Of a DNA stretch of 64,000 nt, positions 7,306-14,983 are shown piece after piece. Each line of letters begins with the position of its first letter. Positions within the stretch are counted from its first letter, which is position 1. The DNA comes from Myxococcales bacterium (GTDB taxonomy: Bacteria; Myxococcota_A; Polyangia; Polyangiales; Ga0077539). Below the pieces are notes generated by a model, which saw nothing but the letters and a program-made list of their open reading frames with translations, was not told the origin of the DNA and did no database searches. Location of the stretch: the NCBI GenBank assembly GCA_016792845.1, contig JAEUKH010000028.1, positions 558,001 through 622,000 on the forward strand, read 5' to 3'. The position numbers were made by a program, and so were the translations under genes.

Positions 7306-9012
7306 TCAGCGCCCCGGGGCCGCCGGAGCGTGCGCCTGCGCGGCGGGCTGCGGCGCCGCGACCCCCGCGTCGGCGTCGGCGAGGGGGCGACCGTGGCCGG
7401 GCCCCAAGATGCGGGGCAGGTAGGTGGCGAAGTCGAAGTGATCGCTGTGCTCGGGCGTGTGGCAGTTGCCTGCGCAGAAGGTGCCGTCGACGGTGCGGCG
7501 GATGGTGGCCCGACGCTGCGCCGCCCCACGCGCCGCGGCGTGCGCGCTGCCAGGGCCGTGGCAGACCTCACACTGAACGTCGCGGAGCCCGTCGTTCTGC
7601 ACCACCTCGGCGCCGCCCGGTTGGCGGTAGCCCGTGACGTGGCAGCCCACGCAGCTGAGGTTGAAGTTCTTCGAGACCTCTTCGAGGGTGCGGTAGGCGT
7701 GCGAGTGGGGCGTCCGCTCCCAGACCGCGAAGGCCTCTTCGTGGCAGTCGCGGCAGGCCTCGCCGCCGAGGTAGCGCGGCTGCCCGGGGGCCGGCGTCGG
7801 CGCGCGGAGCGAGGCGTAGCTCTCGCGGTTGTGGTCGTTGACCGCGCGAAAGTACGCCGCGATCTCGGCCTGGGTGGCCGACTGCCGGGCCACGTCGGGG
7901 TCGATGAGCCGCGCCCGCGCTTGAAAGAAGCGCCCCTCGCGCGGCAAGACCACGGGCGCGTCGAGGGCCGCCCGCTCTGCGCGCAAGGCCGCGAGCCGCG
8001 CTTGCTGCGCGCTCACCGCGCCGCGGTCTACGCTCGGGTCACGGCGCCACGCGTCGAGCCGCGTTTCGAGGTCTCCGATGCGCTGATCGAGCCGCGCCCG
8101 CTGGGCCGTGCGGCTGCTGTCAGAGGCGTCGCGAAAGGGCCCCGCCCCGCCGAGGTAGAGGTCGACCACGCCGAGGCCGCGGCCCTGCGACGGGGCCGTG
8201 ACGAGGTAGGCGCCGCCGATGCGCTCGGGCTGCGAGAGCGTCGCGCTCTCTTCGCGGGCGGCCACGACAAAATCGACCCCTTCGAGCTCGGCGAGGCTCC
8301 GCGCCACGCGCCGCGGCGTCGACGCCAGGAGAACCACCACCTCGGCGCCTTGGGCCCGCATCGCCGCCACTCCGGCCCGGGCCGCTGACACCGGGTCACC
8401 GGCGCTCGGAGCCCCCGCGGGCGCGTCACCCTCGGCGGGGCGAAAATCGCTGACCCCCACCACGCCCACCTTGCGGCCGCCGACGGTCACCAGGGTCGGC
8501 CCGCCGAGGGCCGCGTTGCTCGCGAGGCCCGGGGCCCGCAGGGCGCCCGAGAGGGCCCTGAAGCGCTCAGCCCCGAGCGCGAAATCGCTCGGCCCGGGCG
8601 CCCAAGCGGCGAGCCCGAGGCGGTTCAAGATCGCAGCGATCCGCTCGGCCTTCGCTTGCTCTTGGAACACCATCTGCGTCTCAATCGCAGGGTGCTCGAA
8701 GAAGAGGTTGCCCGTCGCCACCACGAGCCGCGAGCCCGCGGGCGCGCCGTCGGCCTCGATGGCCTGGGCGATGCGGTCGATGCCGCCCAAAGGCCGCGAC
8801 TGACAGCCGCAAGGCTCAAGGTACCCGTCGAGGTCAACCAGGAAGTAGAGCCGAAGGTCAGGCGCGCGCGCGGCCTGCGGTTGCGAAGGCGTCGGCCGCG
8901 GCTCGGGGCGCACCGGCGGCGGGTTGCGCTGGCTGCACGAGGCCCCCAAGCCGAGCGCGGCCCCGAGGGTGATGGCGAGCAGAGGCCAGGCGCGATGGGC
9001 ACGTTGGGTCAT
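7306..9012 (-). CDS. Lipoprotein with metallophosphoesterase-like domain and multihaem cytochrome c domain
   Basis: 568 residues. The lipobox is LGLGASC, followed by a Pro-rich linker. Residues 55-290 resemble the 5'-nucleotidase/metallophosphoesterase family: LVDLDGYLEPCGC, then PLGGIDRIA and a VVATGN strand, but the usual metal-ligand motifs (DxH, GD, GNHE) are degenerate. A coiled-coil-like Arg/Ala-rich segment follows. Residues 425-545 contain haem sites CRDCH, CVGCH and CEVCH plus a CAGNCH (CxxxCH) variant, resembling cytochrome c554-like modules. It probably faces the periplasm and carries electrons. The phosphoesterase part may be non-catalytic. Start ATG 9012 was chosen because it places the signal peptide at the N-terminus. 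Confidence 0.85.
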   Translation of the reverse strand: MTQRAHRAWPLLAITLGAALGLGASCSQRNPPPVRPEPRPTPSQPQAARAPDLRLYFLVDLDGYLEPCGCQSRPLGGIDRIAQAIEADGAPAGSRLVVATGNLFFEHPAIETQMVFQEQAKAERIAAILNRLGLAAWAPGPSDFALGAERFRALSGALRAPGLASNAALGGPTLVTVGGRKVGVVGVSDFRPAEGDAPAGAPSAGDPVSAARAGVAAMRAQGAEVVVLLASTPRRVARSLAELEGVDFVVAAREESATLSQPERIGGAYLVTAPSQGRGLGVVDLYLGGAGPFRDASDSSRTAQRARLDQRIGDLETRLDAWRRDPSVDRGAVSAQQARLAALRAERAALDAPVVLPREGRFFQARARLIDPDVARQSATQAEIAAYFRAVNDHNRESYASLRAPTPAPGQPRYLGGEACRDCHEEAFAVWERTPHSHAYRTLEEVSKNFNLSCVGCHVTGYRQPGGAEVVQNDGLRDVQCEVCHGPGSAHAAARGAAQRRATIRRTVDGTFCAGNCHTPEHSDHFDFATYLPRILGPGHGRPLADADAGVAAPQPAAQAHAPAAPGR

Positions 9013-9201
9013 CGGGTGTCTCGTTGGCAGAACGACGCATCTCTGAAGCGTCTCAGGGGCCGCCGTCAAGGGCGTCACCCCGCGCGACCTGCGCGAGGGG
9101 CTCGGGGGCCGCGAGGCGCTTTCGTGCAGCGCACGGCTTGACGGCGGGGTGTGGGGCTTGTAGCGTCCGCGCCCCTGAACGTACGGCGACCCTGGTGTGT
9201 G

Positions 9202-9217
9202 GTGAGATTGATCTCAC
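9202..9217. promoter_or_regulatory. Perfect inverted repeat upstream of rpsP
   Basis: GTGAGAT-TG-ATCTCAC is a perfect 7-2-7 inverted repeat about 115 bases before the rpsP start. It resembles an operator. It is not a CRP site, because GTGA and TCAC are separated by 8 bases rather than 6. The 320-base gap 9013-9332 holds nothing else I can identify. Confidence 0.4.
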
Positions 9218-9332
9218 AGACCGGGCCGCCGGGTGTGTCAAAGGGCAGCGGGCCGCTCTGGGCCTCGCGGGCCTCGGCCCGCACCGGCGACACCCCAATC
9301 ATGACACTGCGCGCCTAAGAAGGTTTTTGACG

Positions 9333-9587
9333 ATGATCAAGGTTCGGCTTTCTCGTTTTGGCACCAAGAAGTCTCCGATGTACCGCGTGCTCGTGGCCGA
9401 CTCGCGGGCCTGGCGCGATGGCCGCCACCTCGAGAACATCGGCACCTACAACCCCCGCGCGGCCACCGGCGCGGTGAAGCTCGACTACGCCCGCCTCGCC
9501 TACTGGCAGAGCGTCGGGGCTCAGCTCTCAGAAGAGGTCACGAACCTCGTCAAGCGCAACCCCGCCCCCGCCGCCCCCGCGGCCTGA
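9333..9587 (+). CDS. rpsP: 30S ribosomal protein S16
   Basis: 84 residues, normal for the family. It starts MIKVRLSRFGTKKSPMYR and contains ADSRAWRDGRHLENIGTYNP, both S16 hallmarks. ATG 9333 is preceded by AAGAAGG at a good distance; upstream in-frame codons are non-coding leader. It is the first gene of a translation operon continuing to rplS, with a 24-base gap to khpA. The Ala/Pro-rich C-terminus is an ordinary short extension. Confidence 0.97.
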   Translation: MIKVRLSRFGTKKSPMYRVLVADSRAWRDGRHLENIGTYNPRAATGAVKLDYARLAYWQSVGAQLSEEVTNLVKRNPAPAAPAA

Positions 9588-9611
9588 TCGCGCCCCGGCG
9601 CATCGCCCACC

Positions 9612-9860
9612 ATGTCACAGACTTTCGTCGCCGAGCTCGTGGCGCACCTCGCCCGCTCGCTGGTTGATCGCCCCGAGCTCGTGGTGGTTCGCGCCATCGA
9701 AGAGACGGGTCATCTCCTCATCGAGCTCAAGGTCGCGCCGAGCGACCTCGGCAAAGTCATCGGCCGCCGCGGCTCGACCGCGCGCGCCCTTCGCACCGTG
9801 GTGGCCTCGGTGGCGGCTCGCATCCGCCGCCGGGTCGTCGTCAACATCGTCGAAGACTGA
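9612..9860 (+). CDS. khpA: KH-domain RNA-binding protein KhpA (YlqC)
   Basis: 82 residues, one KH domain with the nucleic-acid-binding loop in GKVIGRRGSTARALR (GxxG motif as GRRG). It sits between rpsP and rimM, the standard place for khpA in many bacteria. KhpA acts in RNA binding, with partners such as KhpB in some phyla; that partner is not in the window. The C-terminus RRRVVVNIVED is typical. Confidence 0.93.
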   Translation: MSQTFVAELVAHLARSLVDRPELVVVRAIEETGHLLIELKVAPSDLGKVIGRRGSTARALRTVVASVAARIRRRVVVNIVED

Positions 9861-9878
9861 AGCACGAGGCCGGCGCCG

Positions 9879-10406
9879 ATGGCCGCTCGCATTACACCTG
9901 ATTCGTGGGTCGACATCGGCCTCGTGGGCAAGCCCAAGGGGCTCGACGGGCTCGTGTGGTTTCGCTCGTTCAGCGCCGACGCGGCGGTGCTCCGCGAGGG
10001 CCTCACGCTGCGGCTGACCTTGCGCAACGGCACCGTCGAGACGCGCACCCTTGAGGCCGTGGGCGAGGCCTCGGGCAAGCTCATGGTGGCCTTCGCGGGA
10101 CTCGAAGACCGCACCGCGGCGGAGGCCCTGACCGGGGCGACGGCGGCCGCGCAACGCCGCGATTTCGCCCCGCTCGACGAGGGCGAGTTCTACCACTGCG
10201 ACCTCGAAGGCGTTGACGTCTTCGACGCCGAGGGCGCGCGGGTGGGCGCGGTGCTCCGCGTGGCGGCCTACCCCTCGGTCGACGCGTTGGTGATCGAGAC
10301 GGCCCGGGGCGAGGTCGAGGTGCCGGTGGTCGACGCGCTCGTGCTGAGCCTCGACGTGGCCGCGGGGCGGGTGGTGATCGCGCCCGAGGCCCTGCTCTCT
10401 GAGTAG
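9879..10406 (+). CDS. rimM: 16S rRNA processing protein RimM
   Basis: 175 residues. The N-terminal RimM domain begins [20 protein letters not shown], matching the family pattern IG.v...hGl.G. A C-terminal PRC-barrel follows ([16 protein letters not shown] through [12 protein letters not shown]). RimM assists assembly of the 30S head together with S19 and 16S rRNA. Spacing of 18 bases from khpA and 59 to trmD keeps it in the operon. Confidence 0.95.
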   Translation: MAARITPDSWVDIGLVGKPKGLDGLVWFRSFSADAAVLREGLTLRLTLRNGTVETRTLEAVGEASGKLMVAFAGLEDRTAAEALTGATAAAQRRDFAPLDEGEFYHCDLEGVDVFDAEGARVGAVLRVAAYPSVDALVIETARGEVEVPVVDALVLSLDVAAGRVVIAPEALLSE

Positions 10407-10465
10407 TTCGCGCGCCGCGAAGGTGGCGCGGCGGCGGCCCCTGTGCCGGAGTGCGGTGTTCTGCG

Positions 10466-11197
10466 ATGGATGTCTACGTCGTTGCGCTCTTCCCTGAGCT
10501 CGTGGCGCCGCTCTTTGCGGAGAGCATCGTAGGGCGCGCCGTGGGCGAGGGGTTGCTGCGGTACTTCCCCGTTCAGATTCGTGATTTCTCGACGCACAAG
10601 CACCACGCCGTCGATGACACGCCCTCCGGGGGCGGTCGCGGCATGGTGATGATGGCGCCGCCGGTGGTGGCCGCCATCGAGTCGGTGCCCGCGTCACCCG
10701 GAGCTCCGAGGCCGCGCCGCGTCCTCTTGACCCCGCAGGGTCGGGTGCTGAACCAGCGCACCGCCGAGCGCCTCGCCCGCGAGCCCGCGCTGATGGTGAT
10801 TTGCGGTCGCTACGAGGGCTTCGACGAGCGCATCCGTGCCTACGTCGACGAAGAGATCTCGGTGGGCGATTTCGTCCTCACGGGGGGCGAGCCCGCGGCG
10901 GTGGTGCTCCTCGACGCGGTGGTCAGGCTCGTGCCCGGGGTGCTCGGCAAGGCCGAGAGCGCCGAGAGCGAGTCGCACAACGCCGAGGGCCTGCTCGAAT
11001 ACCCGCAGTACACCCGCCCGGTCGAGTTTCGCGGCGTGAAGGTGCCCGAGGTGCTCTCGTCAGGCCACCACGGCCGCATCGCGCGGTGGCGACGCTGGCA
11101 GCAGCTTCGTCGCACCCGTGCGCGGCGCCCAGACCTCTTTGCGAAGCTCCCGCTGAGCGACGCCGACCTCGCCTTCCTCGACGGAGAAGAACCATGA
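10466..11197 (+). CDS. trmD: tRNA (guanine-N1)-methyltransferase TrmD
   Basis: 243 residues. It methylates G37 next to the anticodon using SAM in a trefoil-knot SPOUT fold. Clear motifs are [12 protein letters not shown], the knot segment [26 protein letters not shown], and [13 protein letters not shown] near the C-terminus. ATG 10466 matches the conserved N-terminus [11 protein letters not shown]. The stop overlaps the next start (ATGA), so the two methyltransferases are translationally coupled. Confidence 0.97.
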   Translation: MDVYVVALFPELVAPLFAESIVGRAVGEGLLRYFPVQIRDFSTHKHHAVDDTPSGGGRGMVMMAPPVVAAIESVPASPGAPRPRRVLLTPQGRVLNQRTAERLAREPALMVICGRYEGFDERIRAYVDEEISVGDFVLTGGEPAAVVLLDAVVRLVPGVLGKAESAESESHNAEGLLEYPQYTRPVEFRGVKVPEVLSSGHHGRIARWRRWQQLRRTRARRPDLFAKLPLSDADLAFLDGEEP

Positions 11198-11820
11198 GCC
11201 GCCTCCCCGGTGTGTACCTCTGCCTCGTTCACCACCCGGTGAAGGGCCGCGACGGCCAGACCATCACCACCTCGGTGACCAACCTCGACGTCCACGACCT
11301 CGCGCGCACGGGGCGCAGCTACGGCCTCGCGGGCTACTACGTCGTCACCCCGGTGACGGCCCAACGCGAGCTCGTCGAGCACATCCTCGGGCATTGGCGC
11401 GGAGGCTCCGGCGGCGAGCGCGTGCCCGAGCGCGCCGAGGCCCTCTCGCTGGTCAAGCCCGTCGCCTCCCTCGACGCCGTCTTGCAGGAGCTCCGGTCGA
11501 TCGAAGGCGCCGACCCCCTCGTGGTGACCACCGCCGCCCGCGCCTCCCGCGCGCCGCAGAGCTTCGAGACCGTGCGCGCCCTCGTCGCGGCCCGCACCCG
11601 CCCCGTGCTCCTCGTCTTCGGCACCGGGCACGGGCTTACTGAAGCGCTTCTGCAAGCGGCCGAGGTGCACCTCGCGCCGGTGCGCCCGGGGGGCTACAAC
11701 CACCTCCCCGTTCGGGCCGCGGTGGCCATCATCGTCGACCGGCTCTTCGGCGACGCCGGGGCCGACCCCGCGCGGCTCGCCTACGCCCGCCCCGCGGTCG
11801 CGTCGAGCGCCGAGGGCTGA
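11194..11820 (+). CDS. SAM-dependent RNA methyltransferase (SPOUT, TrmD-associated)
   Basis: 208 residues. It starts [19 protein letters not shown] and contains [18 protein letters not shown] and the knot-like [14 protein letters not shown]. This is the family of predicted RNA methyltransferases found next to trmD in deltaproteobacteria and Aquificales; the RNA target is not known to me. The last part ([21 protein letters not shown]) is highly conserved in the family. It is inserted between trmD and rplS, which are adjacent in most bacteria. Confidence 0.87.
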   Translation: MSRLPGVYLCLVHHPVKGRDGQTITTSVTNLDVHDLARTGRSYGLAGYYVVTPVTAQRELVEHILGHWRGGSGGERVPERAEALSLVKPVASLDAVLQELRSIEGADPLVVTTAARASRAPQSFETVRALVAARTRPVLLVFGTGHGLTEALLQAAEVHLAPVRPGGYNHLPVRAAVAIIVDRLFGDAGADPARLAYARPAVASSAEG

Positions 11821-11935
11821 GCGTGGCGCAGGCAAAATCGCTTTTGTTTTCGAGTCTTTGCCTTGCGCGACGGGCGTCGACCCGCGGGCGAGGCGCGCCG
11901 GCGCGATCGGGGCCCGGGCGGCGTCTTGTGAGGCC

Positions 11936-11970
11936 TTGACAATGCGGGGGGCGCGTGTTTTCTTCCGCGC
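11936..11970 (+). promoter_or_regulatory. Possible promoter for rplS
   Basis: The 220-base gap between the methyltransferase gene and rplS contains TTGACA at 11936-11941, a perfect -35 hexamer. About 17 bases later is only a weak -10-like TTTCTT. It could allow independent transcription of the L19 gene. The rest of the gap shows nothing recognisable. Confidence 0.3.
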
Positions 11971-12040
11971 CCCCTTTGACCAACGTGCTCGGGGCTTTTG
12001 ATTGCTCCGGTAGCCGCCGACAAAATAGGACACGCCACCC

Positions 12041-12430
12041 ATGGGCATGCAGCATCCGAAGATTGAAGCGCTCCACACCCAGCGCCTGACCGACAACAAG
12101 CTCGCCGCTTTCCGCGTGGGCGACACCGTTCGCATTCACTACAAGGTCGTCGAAGGCGACAAAGAGCGCGTCCAGGTGTTTCAGGGTCAAGTGATCCGCA
12201 AGCGCAACGGCGGCATCGGCGCGACCTTTACCGTGCGCAAGGTCTCGTACAACGTGGGCGTCGAGCGCATCTTCCCGACGCTCTCGCCCCGCATCGAGAA
12301 GGTCGAAGTGGTGGCCCGCGGCGTGGTTCGTCGCTCGAAGCTCTACTACCTCCGCAACCTCCAGGGTAAGGCCGCCCGTCTGAAAGACGCCCGCGACAAG
12401 GCCCAGGGTTCGTCGTCGGCCCAGGCCTGA
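12041..12430 (+). CDS. rplS: 50S ribosomal protein L19
   Basis: 129 residues. L19 hallmarks are [35 protein letters not shown] and the C-terminal [18 protein letters not shown]. It contributes to the 30S-50S interface. The Met-Gly-Met start gives ATG 12041 or 12047; the first is taken. It ends the rpsP-rplS gene group. Confidence 0.97.
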   Translation: MGMQHPKIEALHTQRLTDNKLAAFRVGDTVRIHYKVVEGDKERVQVFQGQVIRKRNGGIGATFTVRKVSYNVGVERIFPTLSPRIEKVEVVARGVVRRSKLYYLRNLQGKAARLKDARDKAQGSSSAQA

Positions 12431-12450
12431 GCCTCGGGTCGAGGTTGACG

Positions 12451-13044
12451 GTGACCTCAACGCGCCGCGCCCGCACGCTCTCACGAGCCGTCGCGGGCGC
12501 TTTGCTTTGGGCCCTCGGGGCGCTCTCGGGGTGCGGCGACGACCGCCTCGCCGACGGCAGCCCCTGCACCTCGGCGCTCCAGTGCGGCTCGCGCCTCTGC
12601 CTCGACGAGGGCCCCGGGCAGCGCCGCTGCGCCCGTCGGTGCAGCGCCCAGGCGGGCTGCGGGGCGGGCGAGCTCTGCGGGCGCTTCGACTTTCGCGGGC
12701 GCGACGACGCGGGCATCCCCATCGGTGACCTCATCGACGTCGCGCAGGTGTGCCGCCGACCGCTCAACCGCCGTTGCAGCGAGGGCTGTGAGGCGGGCCA
12801 GGTCTGCGTCGGCGGCGAGGGGGCTGAAGGGGTCTGCGCGACGCCGTGCGCGAGCGCCGTGACCTGCGGCGGCCGAGACTGCGTGACGGCCCTCGGGGTC
12901 GCGTCGTGCCTGCCCCCCTGCGACGCGCTCGACGAGTGCGGCCGGGCCATGAGCTGCGACCTCGCGCGGGTCGACGCCGACGGCCACGGCCAGTGCATCT
13001 ACATCGGCGGCCCGCCGGTGCTGCGAGACGGCGGCGCGCCCTGA
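12451..13044 (+). CDS. Cysteine-rich putative lipoprotein
   Basis: About 197 residues from GTG 12451, which has GAGG 6 bases upstream; TTG 12445 is an in-frame alternative. The signal ends LGALSGC. The mature part has about 20 cysteines in short spacings (CTSALQCGSRLC, CSAQAGCGAGELC, CEAGQVC), a pattern common in disulfide-rich surface proteins of Myxococcota. No enzymatic motif is seen. It lies 20 bases after rplS on the same strand but is functionally unrelated. Confidence 0.78.
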   Translation: MTSTRRARTLSRAVAGALLWALGALSGCGDDRLADGSPCTSALQCGSRLCLDEGPGQRRCARRCSAQAGCGAGELCGRFDFRGRDDAGIPIGDLIDVAQVCRRPLNRRCSEGCEAGQVCVGGEGAEGVCATPCASAVTCGGRDCVTALGVASCLPPCDALDECGRAMSCDLARVDADGHGQCIYIGGPPVLRDGGAP

Positions 13045-13132
13045 GGCGCCTGCGGGCCTGCGTCACCGTACTGCCCGAATCGGTGGTTGCGACGCGGCTC
13101 GAACGGGCGCATCACTCGCGCCCACAACGACC

Positions 13133-14983
13133 ATGAGCCAGGCCGCCACCGACCCCGCAGGGGCGTCTCCTCGACCGCAAGAGGCTCCCACCCGGGCGCC
13201 CGCCCCCGAGGGCGCCAGCGACCCCGTAGAGCCCTCGCTGTGGGCGCTCGCGTGGCCGTGGCTCGCCCAAGAGCGGCGGGCCCTCGCGGTGGGGGCGGGG
13301 TACCTCGCGCTCAGCGGGCTCGCGGCGGGGTTCATCCCGCAGGCGATCCGGGTGGCGTCGAACGCGTTGGGGGCGGGCGATGCGGGGCGGGCGATGCGGG
13401 CGTCGCTCGCGGTGGCGGGGCTGGCGGCGGTGGGCGCGTGGGTGCGGGTGGCCTCGCGCATCAAGCTGTTCAACGTGGGCCGCGAGGTCGAGTTCGATCT
13501 CCGCGCGAAGATGCTGGCCAACCTGCACACCCTCGGCCCGAGCTTCTACCAGCGGATGTCGCCGGGCGAGATCATGTCGCGCGCGACGAACGACCTCGCG
13601 CAGGTGCGGCTCCTCATCGGGTTCGGCATCCTCAACCTGTTCAACACGCTCTTCGCGTACCTCGTGAACATCCCGTTGATGGTGTCGCGGTCGCCGAAGC
13701 TGGCGGTGCTGTCGCTCTTGCCCTTCCCGGTGTTTTTGGCCATCACGCGGCGCTTTGGGAAGGCGATGTTCGCCCGCTCGAAGGAGGCTCAGGAGTCGCT
13801 CGGGGCGCTCTCAGACATCGCCCAGCGCGCGCTCGGCGCGATGCGCGTGGTGCGGGCCTACAACCTCGAAGGCGCAGAGCTCCAGCGCTTCTCTGACGCC
13901 GCCGACAAGGCGCTCGAGGCCAACCTCGCGCTCGCGCGGCTGCGGGGCTTGATGTTCCCAATCCTCGGGGCGGGGGCGGCGGTGGCCTCGCTGGTGGTGA
14001 TCTGGGTCGGGAGCGGCATGATCATCGCGCGCGAAGGCTTCAGCGTGGGCGACATCCTCGCGTTTCAGGTGCACCTCGGGCTCGTGGCGTGGCCCACCAT
14101 CGCGCTCGGGTACATGCTCTCGATCGTGCAGCGCGGCAAGGTGTCGATGGCCCGGGTCCAGGCCCTCCTCGACGCGCGCCCTGACATCGACGACGCCCTC
14201 GCGCTGCCCGTCGACGCGGCCTCGCTGCGGGGGGCGCTCTCGGTGCGCGGGCTGCGCTTCGCGGTCGACGGGCGGGCGCTCCTCGACGGGGTGAGCTTCG
14301 AGCTCCCCGCCGGGCGGAGCCTCGCGGTGGTCGGCAAGACCGGGGCCGGCAAGAGCGTGCTCGTGAAGCTCCTCGCGCGGATGCTCCAGACCCCAGCGGG
14401 CGCGGTGTTTCTCGACGGCCACGACGTGACGCGGCTGCCCCTCGCGACGCTCCGCGGCACCGTGGGTATGGCCCAGCAAGAGCCCTTTCTCTTCAGCAGC
14501 ACCGTCGCGCGCAACGTCGCCTTCGGGGCCCTCGACCCCGACGCCCCGGAGGTCAAAGAGGCCATCGCGCGGTGCCTCGGTGAGGCGCAAATGACCGATG
14601 AGATCAAGCGCATGCCTGACGGCGAGTACACCATCGTGGGCGAGCGCGGCGTGCAGCTCTCGGGGGGCCAGAAGCAGCGCGTGGCCTTGGCCCGCGCGCT
14701 CATGACGTCGCCCAAGGTGCTGGTGCTCGATGACCCGCTCTCGGCCGTCGACGCGCGCACCGAGGCGGGCATCCTCGACGCCATCGACCGCGCCGCGGCG
14801 GGGCGCACCCTCTTGCTCGTGACCCACCGGGTGGCGGCCGCGCGGCGCTGCGACGAGATCGTCGTGCTCGACGAGGGGAGGGTGGTCGACCGCGGCACCC
14901 ACGACGCCCTCGTCGCCCGCGGCGGCCTCTACGCGCGGCTCGCCGAACGCCAGGCCCTCGAAGCCGAACTGGAGGCGCTGTGA
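13133..14983 (+). CDS. ABC exporter half-transporter, subunit with degenerate catalytic Walker B
   Basis: 616 residues: Pro-rich N-terminus, six-helix type I exporter domain (about residues 40-340), then an ATPase domain. Walker A is GKTGAGKS near residue 400, the signature LSGGQKQR near 508, and the H-loop His in LLVTHRV. Walker B reads VLVLDDPLSAVD, with Asp where the catalytic Glu should be. This is the usual defect of the degenerate site in heterodimeric exporters. It overlaps the second subunit gene (GTGA), so the two are made together. The substrate cannot be read from the sequence; lipids or drugs are typical for this group. Confidence 0.93.
   Translation: MSQAATDPAGASPRPQEAPTRAPAPEGASDPVEPSLWALAWPWLAQERRALAVGAGYLALSGLAAGFIPQAIRVASNALGAGDAGRAMRASLAVAGLAAVGAWVRVASRIKLFNVGREVEFDLRAKMLANLHTLGPSFYQRMSPGEIMSRATNDLAQVRLLIGFGILNLFNTLFAYLVNIPLMVSRSPKLAVLSLLPFPVFLAITRRFGKAMFARSKEAQESLGALSDIAQRALGAMRVVRAYNLEGAELQRFSDAADKALEANLALARLRGLMFPILGAGAAVASLVVIWVGSGMIIAREGFSVGDILAFQVHLGLVAWPTIALGYMLSIVQRGKVSMARVQALLDARPDIDDALALPVDAASLRGALSVRGLRFAVDGRALLDGVSFELPAGRSLAVVGKTGAGKSVLVKLLARMLQTPAGAVFLDGHDVTRLPLATLRGTVGMAQQEPFLFSSTVARNVAFGALDPDAPEVKEAIARCLGEAQMTDEIKRMPDGEYTIVGERGVQLSGGQKQRVALARALMTSPKVLVLDDPLSAVDARTEAGILDAIDRAAAGRTLLLVTHRVAAARRCDEIVVLDEGRVVDRGTHDALVARGGLYARLAERQALEAELEAL

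Noticed and set aside
9202..9217. CRP-type binding site
   Set aside because: GTGA and TCAC halves are separated by 8 bases instead of 6, so it is kept only as an unassigned inverted repeat.
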